Shown here piece by piece: positions 43,701 through 49,984 of a stretch of 64,000 nucleotides of DNA. Origin of the DNA: Variovorax sp. V93 (GTDB taxonomy: Bacteria > Pseudomonadota > Gammaproteobacteria > Burkholderiales > Burkholderiaceae_C). A program made the translations under genes and the position numbers. Below the pieces are notes generated by a model. That model did not search any database. It was not told the origin of the DNA and saw only the letters and a list, made by a program, of their open reading frames with translations. Within the stretch, counting starts at the first letter, position 1. Each line of letters begins with the position of its first letter. Location: positions 372,001 to 436,000 of the forward strand of contig NZ_AP028670.1 in the NCBI RefSeq assembly GCF_041154485.1, written 5' to 3'.

Positions 43701-45133
43701 CGGGCAGCTCGACCGATGCGATCAACGGCTCGCAGCTGTTCGCCACCAACCAGTCGATCGAGAACCTCAGCACCACGGTCACGGCCAACAAGACCCGGTA
43801 CTACAGCGTCAACTCGACCGGTGGCGGCAACGAGGACAACCTGGGTGCCACGGGGGCCGATGCGATCGCATCGGGCAAGGATGCGAGCGCCACGGTCGCG
43901 GGCTCGGTGGCCATCGGCGCGGGCGCGGTCTCCGACCGCTTCGTGGCGCCCTCCACCGGCAGCATCCCGGCGGGCAGCTCGCTGATCAGCTACAACACCA
44001 CCGACCGCACGCTGCTGGGCGCCCTGTCGGTCGGCAGCGCCACCAGCTACCGCCAGATCACCAACGTGGCCGACGGCACGCAGGCGCAGGACGCGGTCAC
44101 GGTACGCCAGCTCTCGGGTGCGCTGATGTCCTTCGCGGTCACGCCGACGCTGTACTTCCACGCCAACTCGAGCGCGGCGGACTCGCTGGCCATCGGCGCG
44201 GAGTCGGTGGCGGTGGGCCCGCAGACGGTGGTCAACGGCAACAACGGCATCGGCATCGGCAACGGCGCGGTGGTGCAGCAGACCGCGCCGGGCGGCGTGG
44301 CGATCGGCCAGGGCGCGACCTCGCACATGGCCGACTCCATCGCGCTGGGTACGCAGTCGTCGGCCGCGGCTGTGCAAGGCGTGGCGCTGGGCGCGGGCAG
44401 CAGCGTGACGCAGGCCGGCGGCGTGGCGCTGGGCGCGGGCTCGGTGGCCTCCACCGCCGCGGGCGTGGCCGGCTACGTGCCGCCCACGGCCACCGAGGCG
44501 CAGCGCATCGCCATCGGCGCCACCACCAGCACGCTGGCGGCGGTGTCGGTGGGCGATGCGGCCAACGGCCAGTTCCGCCAGATCACCGGCGTGGCCGCGG
44601 GCTCGGCCGACAGCGATGCGGTCAACGTCTCGCAGCTGCGCGGCGTGCAAGGCCAGGTGGCGGTGATCGACCAGTCGACGGTCAAGTACGACACCAACCC
44701 GGATGGCTCGATCAACTACAACAGCGTGTCGATGGGCGGCAGCAACGCGACCGGTCCGGTCACGGTGCACAACGTGGCGCCCGGCGTCGCGGGCACCGAT
44801 GCGGTCAACGTGAACCAGCTCAACAGCGGCATCGCCGGGGCCAACGCCTACACCGATGCGCGCGTCAACGCCCTGGGCGGCGAGATCCGCAGCATCGCCA
44901 AGGATGCCAGCGCGGGCGCGGCCGGCGCGATGGCGATGGCCAACATGCCGCAGGCCTACATCCCGGGCAAGAGCATGGTGTCCGCGGGCGTGGCGGGCTT
45001 CGATGGCCAGGCCGCCCTCGCCATCGGCGTGTCGAAGCTCTCGGACAACGGCCGCTGGGTCGTGAAGTTCAGCGGCTCGGCCAACTCGCGCGGCAAGGTC
45101 GGCGTGGCAGCCGGTGCGGGCTTCCACTGGTAA
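37754..45133 (+). CDS. Giant trimeric autotransporter adhesin (YadA-like, type Vc)
   Basis: The 2459-residue surface protein starts with an extended signal peptide (MNKSYRSIWNEALGAWVAAS, ESPR type, cleavage near residue 78 after VQA). The passenger is built of YadA-like head repeats (AIAIG, SVAIG, AVALG units) and many neck/HANS segments such as ITNVAAGRISGTSTDAINGS followed by QLFATN. The last 95 residues form the YadA anchor (ANAYTDARVNALGGEI to SGSANSRGKVGVAAGAGFHW). It would trimerise in the outer membrane and mediate adhesion or autoaggregation. GAGGAG lies just upstream. It precedes a BamE/OmpA-like lipoprotein gene by 31 nt. A 535-nt internal repeat could allow length change. Confidence 0.93.
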   Translation: MNKSYRSIWNEALGAWVAASELASARGKKGSSRALASGLDAEASRPAGTSKVYGKFARIVAALAAMGGMGWASSVQAQVNCTAAPYNFYSGSATCAGYLSQATFGGATAIGYNAQSTGLNATTLGYQALASATNAIYVGARTGGVGASGESSIAIGTDVNSGGAAAVAVGAQSKAMGTRGVALGAQANAAVDYATALGGGGVSPATATRATGVGSTALGGNATSGALASGVDAIAIGGQSVSSTQYSVAIGLNAAASGPGGAVAIGSSTVSNNINTVALGVNANATGAGASALGTAATATGGNSTAVGVNSVAGANFAFAGGFLAQATGLRTVAIGNQAEATSDAATSVGNTARALGNSSLALGAQALAIGDSTVAVGQGAGAGSTVANTGSVAVGIAAGTLVSGAQNTAMGGGIASVMRGAGSGVTGTRNVAFGSGDGTVAYDGTLKASAGSLVSGSDNIAIGTNAGIGVAASETTSIGLSANASADRAIAFGSQAKASALDAVAQGTNTSAAGRNAIAIGFQAIASEINSINLGARTLAGSGALAQGAIAIGTDVTASQDRAVALGVVSQATGQDSLAAGTWATAAANYATALGAGGNSAATAVRATGAGSLAIGGNATLGALASGANAIAMGGESVADADDAVAIGHGARATGGRAVSIGSGNVANGNGAVAIGDPNTATGNGAIASGLDNTATGDGSVAMGNTNMVGGGGQAVSTPGTAAQGAVGIGYRNTVVGQGSVAIGSTSSALAAGAVAFGDTAIANNADDVALGSGSVTAAAVGTASTTIGGTTYNFAGIAPTSTVSVGSLGAERTITNVAAGRIAGDSTDAINGSQLYATNQAVAAIAASTPTHYYSVNDGGVQQANYTNNGATGVNSLASGVAASASGDQSVAQGFGASASAGDAIAIGTGTKASAVSSTAIGVNATASGASGSTALGAFSTASATNSLAVGEFANASGEAAAAIGPGATAAAVRATAVGNGAQALAASALALGDTAVANNAGDVALGSGSVTAAAVGTASTVINGTTYNFQGTTPASTVSVGAPGAERTITNVAAGRISGTSTDAINGSQLFATNSAIDAVGVTAGKGWNVTTAQTGTGTVTGTSVQNIAPGATATYTAGNNIAITQNGAEVQIATSATPSFTSVTTGGTVMNNNGVTITGGPSITTTGINAGNTVITNVATGVAPTDAVNVDQLNDTVAANKTKYYSVNDNGVAGGNVNNDGAQGINSIAAGVGASTTAAATGSVAMGTNAAVSTVNGVALGSGANASANAGDVALGAGSTTSKVAGTASTVINGTTYNFQGTTPASTVSVGAPGAERTITNVAAGRISQTSTDAINGSQLFATNSAIDAVAVTAGKGWNVTTAQTGTGTVTGTSVQNIAPGATATYTAGNNIAITQNGAEVQIATSATPTFTSVTTGGTVLNNNGLTITGGPSVTITGINAGNTVITNVAPGVAPTDAVNVSQLNTQIDGAKIRYYSVNDGGTKQGNYANDGATGLNALAAGVNASAAGASGVAMGNGSRASAADTVAIGSGATADSAEAVAIGKGATATGGKAISIGSGNTAYGNGAVVIGDPSYASGTGAFTGGANNTANSDGTASATAANQANGAVAIGNANKAIGQGSVALGNGSTAGAVGKAGSVAIGDAAAATANAGDVALGSGSTTATAVGTASAVINGTTYNFQGTTPASTVSVGSVGAERTITNVAAGRISGTSTDAINGSQLFATNQSIEDLSTTVTTNKTKYYSVNSTGGTNEDNTGATGADAIASGKNAAASGTSAVAIGLGATASDANSVALGSGSTTAAAVGTASAVIGGTTYNFAGTTPASTVSVGSAGNERTITNVAAGRLSNTSTDAINGSQLFATNQQVTANTTQITNLGNTIGDINNGGGIKYFHATSTLPDSQALGTDSVAIGPNAVANNANDVALGAGSTTVAAVGTASTVINGTTYGFAGTTPASTVSVGAVGAERTITNVAAGRISGSSTDAINGSQLFATNQSIENLSTTVTANKTRYYSVNSTGGGNEDNLGATGADAIASGKDASATVAGSVAIGAGAVSDRFVAPSTGSIPAGSSLISYNTTDRTLLGALSVGSATSYRQITNVADGTQAQDAVTVRQLSGALMSFAVTPTLYFHANSSAADSLAIGAESVAVGPQTVVNGNNGIGIGNGAVVQQTAPGGVAIGQGATSHMADSIALGTQSSAAAVQGVALGAGSSVTQAGGVALGAGSVASTAAGVAGYVPPTATEAQRIAIGATTSTLAAVSVGDAANGQFRQITGVAAGSADSDAVNVSQLRGVQGQVAVIDQSTVKYDTNPDGSINYNSVSMGGSNATGPVTVHNVAPGVAGTDAVNVNQLNSGIAGANAYTDARVNALGGEIRSIAKDASAGAAGAMAMANMPQAYIPGKSMVSAGVAGFDGQAALAIGVSKLSDNGRWVVKFSGSANSRGKVGVAAGAGFHW
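40808..41342 (+). repeat. Adhesin internal direct repeat, copy 1
   Basis: This segment is nearly identical to 41621-42155, 813 nt further on. It encodes neck and stalk sequence from TASTVINGTTYNFQGTTPAS through NAGNTVITNVA to the next PTDAVNV segment. The offset is 271 codons exactly, so recombination between copies would delete or duplicate sequence in frame. Confidence 0.8.
41621..42155 (+). repeat. Adhesin internal direct repeat, copy 2
   Basis: This is the second copy of the 535-nt repeat, with scattered base changes such as ISQTSTD for ISGTSTD and TVLNNNGLTI for TVMNNNGVTI. Between the copies lies a head-like insert containing SVAMGTNAAVS. Shorter relatives of the neck part recur at about 42770-42960, 43190-43350 and 43580-43760. 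Confidence 0.8.
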
Positions 45134-45164
45134 GCCGGCCGCATCAAAAGAGGAACACAACATC

Positions 45165-45998
45165 ATGACAACGCAATTCCATCGCTTCACGGCCATCGCA
45201 GCGGGCGCCGCGGCACTGCTGCTGCTGCAGGGCTGCAGCTCCTACGTGAGCCGGGGCATCACCGACGACGGCAAGGCCACGGAGGTGATCTTCCCGAACA
45301 TCGACAACGATGCATGGCTCAAGGAAGGCACCTTCCCCAACCTGGACAACCTGCGCGCCGTGGCGCCCGGCGTCACCAAGGATCAGCTGTACGACCTGCT
45401 CGGCCGTCCGCACTTCAGCGAAGGCATGGCGGGCCCGCGCGAGTGGGACTACATCTTCCACTTCCGCAAGGCCGGCGGCGGCGTGACCACCTGCCAGTAC
45501 AAGGCGATCTTCGACAAGGACTACAAGGCGCAGACCTTCCACTGGCTGCCGGCCGGCTGCGGCGACGTGCTGGCGGTGCGTGCGCTGCCGGCGGCCGAAC
45601 GCCCGGCCGCCGCGAGCCCGGCGGCGCCGCGCCGCACCACGCTGGGTGCCGATGGCCTGTTCCGCTTCGACGGGAGCTCGCTGGCCGACCTGATGCCCGA
45701 GGGGCGCCGCAAGCTCGACGCCCTGGCCGCCGACATCAAGGCGACGGATGCCGTCAAGGTCATCGGCCACACCGACCGGCTCGGCAGCCAGGCCTACAAC
45801 CACGCGCTGTCGCTGGCGCGCGCCAATACCGTGCGCAGCTACCTCGCGCAGGCCGGCGTGCCGGCGCAGAGGATCCAGGTCGAGGGCCGGGGCGAATCGG
45901 AGCCGAAGGTGCAATGCGCCCAGGCCCGGCGTGCGGACCTGATCGTCTGCCTGGCGCCGAACCGCCGCGTCGAGATCGAGGTGTCGGGCGAGCGCTGA
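45165..45998 (+). CDS. SmpA/OmlA-OmpA domain lipoprotein, TpgA-like adhesin partner
   Basis: The 277-residue lipoprotein has a lipobox in LLLLQGCSS (Cys near residue 25). Its first half resembles SmpA/OmlA (BamE), with AVAPGVTKDQLYDLLGRPHF and REWDYIFHF. Its second half is an OmpA-like peptidoglycan-binding domain with VKVIGHTDRLGSQAYNHALS, VEGRGESEP and NRRVEIEV. This domain pair matches TpgA, which in Acinetobacter stabilises a trimeric autotransporter in the outer membrane by holding peptidoglycan. It begins 31 nt after the adhesin stop with AGAGGA upstream, so the two are almost certainly one operon. Confidence 0.88.
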   Translation: MTTQFHRFTAIAAGAAALLLLQGCSSYVSRGITDDGKATEVIFPNIDNDAWLKEGTFPNLDNLRAVAPGVTKDQLYDLLGRPHFSEGMAGPREWDYIFHFRKAGGGVTTCQYKAIFDKDYKAQTFHWLPAGCGDVLAVRALPAAERPAAASPAAPRRTTLGADGLFRFDGSSLADLMPEGRRKLDALAADIKATDAVKVIGHTDRLGSQAYNHALSLARANTVRSYLAQAGVPAQRIQVEGRGESEPKVQCAQARRADLIVCLAPNRRVEIEVSGER

Positions 45999-46000
45999 GC

Positions 46001-46046
46001 CCGGCAGCGCTGCGCCGGGCGCGCCCGCCCCTGTGGCCGCAGGGGC
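46001..46046 (+). terminator. Two GC-rich hairpins after the adhesin operon
   Basis: Just after the lipoprotein stop are two stems: CCCGGC paired with GCCGGG around 46001-46020, and GCCCCTG (46027-46033) with CAGGGGC (46040-46046) around a 6-nt loop. No T run follows, so this would be an unusual or factor-assisted terminator. It separates the adhesin operon from an FNR-box-controlled gene 8 nt further on. Confidence 0.5.
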
Positions 46047-46053
46047 CCTCCGT

Positions 46054-46067
46054 TTGATGAGCATCAA
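46054..46067. promoter_or_regulatory. FNR/Anr box upstream of small gene
   Basis: TTGATGAGCATCAA is a perfect match to the TTGAT-N4-ATCAA consensus bound by FNR/Anr-type regulators. A possible -10 hexamer TAGATT lies at 46090-46095, which places the start of transcription near 46102 and the box at about -41.5, the usual spot for class II activation. The downstream gene begins at 46156. Confidence 0.82.
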
Positions 46068-46155
46068 CCTGCCCGGGTCTTGCCGCACCTAGATTCTTGA
46101 AACCCAGGAACGGCCGGGTCCGGGCAACAAGCAAAAACCGGCGATGGAGATTCGA

Positions 46156-46389
46156 ATGCCCCTGCGGTTCTTGTTGAGGCTGCGGCATGAGCAGCTTCCG
46201 GTCCGGATCGCCAATACGGAAGAGCTCCGGGCCGTCTCGGTGCTCGTGGCCACCGGATTGATCGAGGCCGACATAGCGGCGCTTCAGCCGACTTCGGTCT
46301 ACGCGTCAGCGCGAATGGCAATGGTGAGGCGCATCACGGAGGAAGGCCTTGCCGAGATCGCGAAAATGGAACACGCGCCCGGTGCGTGA
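46156..46389 (+). CDS. Small protein of unknown function under an FNR box
   Basis: The 77-residue product was not assigned to a family. It reads MPLRFLLRLRHEQLPVRIAN, then VSVLVATGLIEADIAAL, RMAMVRRITEEGLAEIAKME; it is mostly helical with a basic start and no membrane segment. The ATG at 46156 is preferred over that at 46144 because GGAG lies 6 nt before it. The perfect FNR box upstream indicates expression when oxygen is low. It may be a small regulator or accessory factor of the nitrate-respiration region that follows. Confidence 0.72.
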   Translation: MPLRFLLRLRHEQLPVRIANTEELRAVSVLVATGLIEADIAALQPTSVYASARMAMVRRITEEGLAEIAKMEHAPGA

Positions 46390-46780
46390 AGACCTCCATG
46401 CGATCCGCTCCTCTTCCCCCTTGCGTTCCACGGTGACGGCGGGCCTGCGCACCGGCCGGGCGCCTGTGCCCGCGCGGACCGAAGCCATTCCGCCCCGGCG
46501 ACGGTAGCCGCCGCCGGTGTCGCACGCGGGCCACTCACCACTTTGTGGGAGGACTGCGCAGGGCCCCTCGCCGCACAATCGCTCCGGCATCAATTGTGTC
46601 CAATTGTGATTCGGAACACATCCACGGCTCGAAACCCGGTGTCAAACGGCATGTGGCTCCGTAGCATTCCCTGAAGACCGCTTGCGAAGCGGCTCACAAC
46701 AATGGTCCAACGATTCAGGGTTTTGCCAAATGCAGAGAACGTGGTGTCACGCAGGCGATGGAACGGTCGCACTGCCACGC

Positions 46781-47443
46781 ATGGAAAACAGGCGCTTCGG
46801 GCCGCGATGGCGCGCGGCGCTCGCGCATTTCCTGCCTGCGCGGCCTCGCGATGCCGCGCCGGTGGCACCGGAGAGCCACCGCGGCGCCCTGCCCGACCGG
46901 GTCTGCGCGCTCTTCTTCATCGCCAACTTCGCGCAGCTGGTCGAGGCCGACGGGCCGGAGGTCGCCGCCAGCGTGAGCCGCGAGATCCAGCGCCGGATCC
47001 GCGCGAGCTCGCCGGCCTCGGCCGCGGCCGACCTGACCTGCCTGCGCGACGACTGCTTCCTGCTGCGGACCCCGGGCATGCGCACCGCCGGCTCCGCGGC
47101 CGCCGAACCGTCCGATGCCGCACAGCTCGAGGCATTGCTGGCAAGGCTCGGCAGCGAGCCGCTGAAGGTGCAGGGCATGACGGCGCTGCCGCGGCTGCAT
47201 GCGGACTGGATCGCGATGCGCGCATCGAGGCGCATGGACGCCGCGGAGATCGAGCTCGCGCTGTGGGCCGCGCAGGAGCGGCTCGCGCCGGACGTGGTGG
47301 TCGATTGCGTCGATCGCGTGTACGACGTGCATGTCGAGAGAAAGGCCGGAAGGCTCTGGCTGCGGGGCCAGGCCCTGCACGAGACCGAAGAACGAAACCG
47401 CATCGAGGCGCTGTTCCGGCTGCTCCAGGCGGACTGCAAATGA
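46781..47443 (+). CDS. Protein with degenerate GGDEF-like domain
   Basis: The roughly 220-residue protein contains ALFFIANFAQLVEADGPEVA, SVSREIQRRIRASSP and CLRDDCFLLRTPG. The order and spacing resemble a GGDEF domain (the LDxFKxIND region, then GGDEF), but the signature loop reads RDDCF, so diguanylate cyclase activity is unlikely. It could bind a nucleotide or be a structural relic. The second part (ALPRLHADWIAMRASRRMDA) has no known match. The start is uncertain; an ATG at 46730 also lies in frame. It precedes the Crp/Fnr gene by 22 nt. Confidence 0.6.
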   Translation: MENRRFGPRWRAALAHFLPARPRDAAPVAPESHRGALPDRVCALFFIANFAQLVEADGPEVAASVSREIQRRIRASSPASAAADLTCLRDDCFLLRTPGMRTAGSAAAEPSDAAQLEALLARLGSEPLKVQGMTALPRLHADWIAMRASRRMDAAEIELALWAAQERLAPDVVVDCVDRVYDVHVERKAGRLWLRGQALHETEERNRIEALFRLLQADCK

Positions 47444-47465
47444 GGTGACCGACATCACTTTCGCC

Positions 47466-48215
47466 ATGTACCTCCACCCCCTCATCGCCAGCGTGCCGCC
47501 CGCCGACCGGGCCGCCTTGATCCGCAGCAGCGAACTGCGTTCCTACCGGCGCAACGAGACCGTGCTTCCGGCGGACACATGGACCGATCGCATCTACTGC
47601 GTGGCCACGGGCCTGCTGCGGGCCGTCGACCGGGACGTGACGACCGACTTCATCCGCCGGGGCGACTTCTTCCTCGGCCCCTCGCTGAGCGAGAACAGCT
47701 ACCAGGCCACCTCGACGCTGGTCGCGGCACTGCCCTCCTCGGTCTACCTGATGCCGATCACCGCGATCCGCGGGTTGTGTGCGATCTATCCGGAAGTGAC
47801 CATCGGCCTGCTCGAGATCGCGATGAAGCGCATCACCATGATCCGCGGCCAGCTGCGCCGGATCTCGTCGCTGTCGGCCGAGAACCTCGTCGGCCGCGTG
47901 CTCCACGAGCTGACCCAGCTGGCGCCTGCGGGCAGCGGCGGCTACGACAAGCGCATCACGCAGGCGGTCATCGCATCGTATTCGGGGCTCTCGCGCGAGG
48001 TGGTCAACAAGACCATGCGCGACCTGGAAAGCCGCGGCCTGGTCCGCCGCGACGAGAACGGCATTCACATCCCGCCGAACTTCGCCTCGACGGACTTCGG
48101 CAGCCTGCTGCCGGATGCACCGGCCACCGAGGGCCACGAGGCCCATCCGATGTTCGAGCCCGAACTGTTCACCACGCCGGAAGGCATGGGGGATGCCGAG
48201 CCGAAGGCGCCTTGA
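47466..48215 (+). CDS. Crp/Fnr family regulator without Fe-S cysteine cluster
   Basis: The 249-residue regulator has a cyclic-nucleotide-binding-like beta barrel (residues 20-115), a long dimer helix (IRGQLRRISSLSAENLVGRV) and a Crp-type winged helix with ASYSGLSREVVNKTMRDLES as recognition region. An FNR protein would have an N-terminal Cys cluster; none is present, so it is more like NnrR/DNR or CRP-type. Its location among hemerythrin, OsmC and nar genes suggests a role in the response to nitric oxide or low oxygen. The ATG at 47466 is used; a GTG at 47445 is in frame upstream. Confidence 0.85.
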   Translation: MYLHPLIASVPPADRAALIRSSELRSYRRNETVLPADTWTDRIYCVATGLLRAVDRDVTTDFIRRGDFFLGPSLSENSYQATSTLVAALPSSVYLMPITAIRGLCAIYPEVTIGLLEIAMKRITMIRGQLRRISSLSAENLVGRVLHELTQLAPAGSGGYDKRITQAVIASYSGLSREVVNKTMRDLESRGLVRRDENGIHIPPNFASTDFGSLLPDAPATEGHEAHPMFEPELFTTPEGMGDAEPKAP

Positions 48216-48238
48216 CTCCAGCGGTCCGATCAAGGCGC
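48207..48238. terminator. Hairpin joining the stops of convergent genes
   Basis: A 9-nt stem, GCGCCTTGA (48207-48215) with TCAAGGCGC (48230-48238), encloses a 14-nt loop. The arms contain the stop codons of both convergent genes. It can serve as a compact bidirectional terminator, although no T run follows. Confidence 0.5.
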
Positions 48239-48484
48239 GGGCACCTGGTCGCCCTCGCCTCCTGTGCTCCTGTGCGCCGTGATCGCGAAGCTGACCGCCC
48301 GCTTCGAAGCCAGTTGCGCCCGGCCGCACCGGCTACAACGATAGAACCGCAGCCAGGGCAGCAACTTCATCCACCCGCGCCGATGGATGCGCTCCAGGTG
48401 CGCAAGCCCGCATCCGCAATTCAAGAGGAGCCCGCGGGCGGCATGCCCCGGATCGCCGTGTTGCAGTTGGCACTTGTCGTTCAT
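48230..48484 (-). CDS. Small zinc-ribbon-like protein
   Basis: The 84-residue product has a CGCG pair and, about 30 residues later, YRCSRCGRAQL, giving a Cys4 zinc-ribbon pattern. Between them is HLERIHRRGWMKLLPWLRFY, a basic and aromatic segment. I recall similar short proteins in Variovorax and relatives, but not a function. The ATG at 48482-48484 is used; one three codons upstream is equally possible. It converges on the Crp/Fnr gene with a shared hairpin. Confidence 0.6.
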   Translation of the reverse strand: MNDKCQLQHGDPGHAARGLLLNCGCGLAHLERIHRRGWMKLLPWLRFYRCSRCGRAQLASKRAVSFAITAHRSTGGEGDQVPAP

Positions 48485-48586
48485 GCGGGCCATCGTGCCG
48501 AGACGGCTGCATCTCGCGCGGCCGGCTGTGATCTCCCTCACCTGCCGCAGCAAAAAAAGAAGGCTCGCCGGCCTCCAGCGCACACC

Positions 48587-49984
48587 TCAGGTCTCGTCGC
48601 CACGCACGCCGAGCTGCTTCGCGAGCCGGGAAAGATAGGGCTGCGTCACGCGCAGCCGCTCCGCCGCCCGGGTCTGGTGGCCGCCGGATCTTTCAAGGGC
48701 GCGCTGGACGATCAGCCGCCTGGCCGCGGTGACCGCATCGCTGTAAGGCAGGGCGAACAGGTCCTCGATCTCCGTCACCGCCATGGCTGCCGGCGCCACC
48801 GGGCCGCCCATGAACTCCTCGGGCAAGTCGCACAGGTCCACCGTCTCGCCGGCCAGCAGCGCGCAGCGCTCCATCACGTTCGACAGCTCGCGCACGTTGC
48901 CGGGCCAGGGATAGCGCTCCAGGGCCTGCATGACGTCGTGTGCGAGCCGGGGCGGCGGGCGCGCCGACTCGGCGGCATGCTTGGCCAGCAGCCACTCGGC
49001 CAGCGGCAGCACGTCGCCCTGGCGCTCTCGCAACGGAGGAATCCTGATGCTGATCACCTTGAGCCGGTAGTAGAGGTCTTCGCGGAAGGCGCCGGCGCGG
49101 ATGGCCGCGGCCAGGTCGATGTGCGTGGCGGCAATCACGCGGATGTCCGCGCGATGCGTCCGGTCGCTGCCCAGCCGCTCGTACTCCTTTTCCTGCAGCA
49201 GCCGCAGCAGCTTGGCCTGCAGCGCCGTCGGCAGCTCGCCGATTTCATCCAGGAACAGGGTGCCGCCGCGCGCGGCTTCGACGCGGCCCGGGCGCGACCG
49301 GTCGGCCCCGGTGAACGCGCCTTTCTCGTGTCCGAACAGCTCGCTCTCGAGCAGCTCGCCCTTCAGCACCGCGCAGTTCACCGCCACGAAAGGCTGTTCG
49401 CCGCGCGTGCTGCGAAGATGCAGGGCCCGCGCCACGACCTCCTTGCCGGTGCCGGTTTCCCCCAGCAGCAGCACCGTGGCATGGCTGGGCGCCACGCGGT
49501 CGACTGTCTCCGCGACGCGGGCCATGCCGGGATCCGTGCCGCGTACCCACAGGTGCTTGTTCCCGAGCTCCCTGCGCAAGGTGTGGACGTGGCTCTTCAG
49601 CCGGCTGGTCTCGAGCGCGCGCCGCACGACGAGCTGGATGGTCGCCGCATCGAAGGGCTTGGCGATGAAGTCGTAGGCGCCGGCGCGCATGGCCCGCACC
49701 GCGTTCGTCAGTTCGCCATGCGCCGTGATCACGACGACCGGTGGCGGGGCCGCCAGCGACTGGAGGCTCTCGAGCACCGAGAAGCCGTCCATGCGCGGCA
49801 TCTCCAGGTCCAGCAGCATCAGGTCCGCCCTGTCGGCGGCCCGCAGTGCTTCGGCCCCGTCCAGCACGTGCTCCACCTCGTGCCCGAGTTCGCGCAGCCG
49901 ATCGCACAGGATGCGGCCGATGCCGGGGTCGTCGTCCGCGATGAGGATGTGGCTCGCCGGCGAACCCTTGGCGCCGCCGCTCAT
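48587..49984 (-). CDS. Sigma-54-dependent response regulator (NtrC family)
   Basis: The 465-residue activator has a receiver (ASHILIADDDPGIGRILCDR, Asp59 in LMLLDLEMP), a central AAA+ domain with Walker A GETGTGKE, the sigma-54 loop ESELFGHEKGAFTGA and Walker B GTLFLDEIGE, and a Fis-type helix-turn-helix at the end (GGHQTRAAERLRVTQPYLSR). The ATG overlaps the kinase stop as ATGA (49981-49984), so the two are coupled. It would activate sigma-54 promoters upon phosphorylation. Targets are not known; the DsrE/methyltransferase/OsmC genes are close. Confidence 0.92.
   Translation of the reverse strand: MSGGAKGSPASHILIADDDPGIGRILCDRLRELGHEVEHVLDGAEALRAADRADLMLLDLEMPRMDGFSVLESLQSLAAPPPVVVITAHGELTNAVRAMRAGAYDFIAKPFDAATIQLVVRRALETSRLKSHVHTLRRELGNKHLWVRGTDPGMARVAETVDRVAPSHATVLLLGETGTGKEVVARALHLRSTRGEQPFVAVNCAVLKGELLESELFGHEKGAFTGADRSRPGRVEAARGGTLFLDEIGELPTALQAKLLRLLQEKEYERLGSDRTHRADIRVIAATHIDLAAAIRAGAFREDLYYRLKVISIRIPPLRERQGDVLPLAEWLLAKHAAESARPPPRLAHDVMQALERYPWPGNVRELSNVMERCALLAGETVDLCDLPEEFMGGPVAPAAMAVTEIEDLFALPYSDAVTAARRLIVQRALERSGGHQTRAAERLRVTQPYLSRLAKQLGVRGDET

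Noticed and set aside
38100..44600. Regular short repeats that could suggest a CRISPR array
   Set aside because: The repeats are in-frame YadA head and neck units of varied spacing and sequence, inside one coding region, with no unique spacers.
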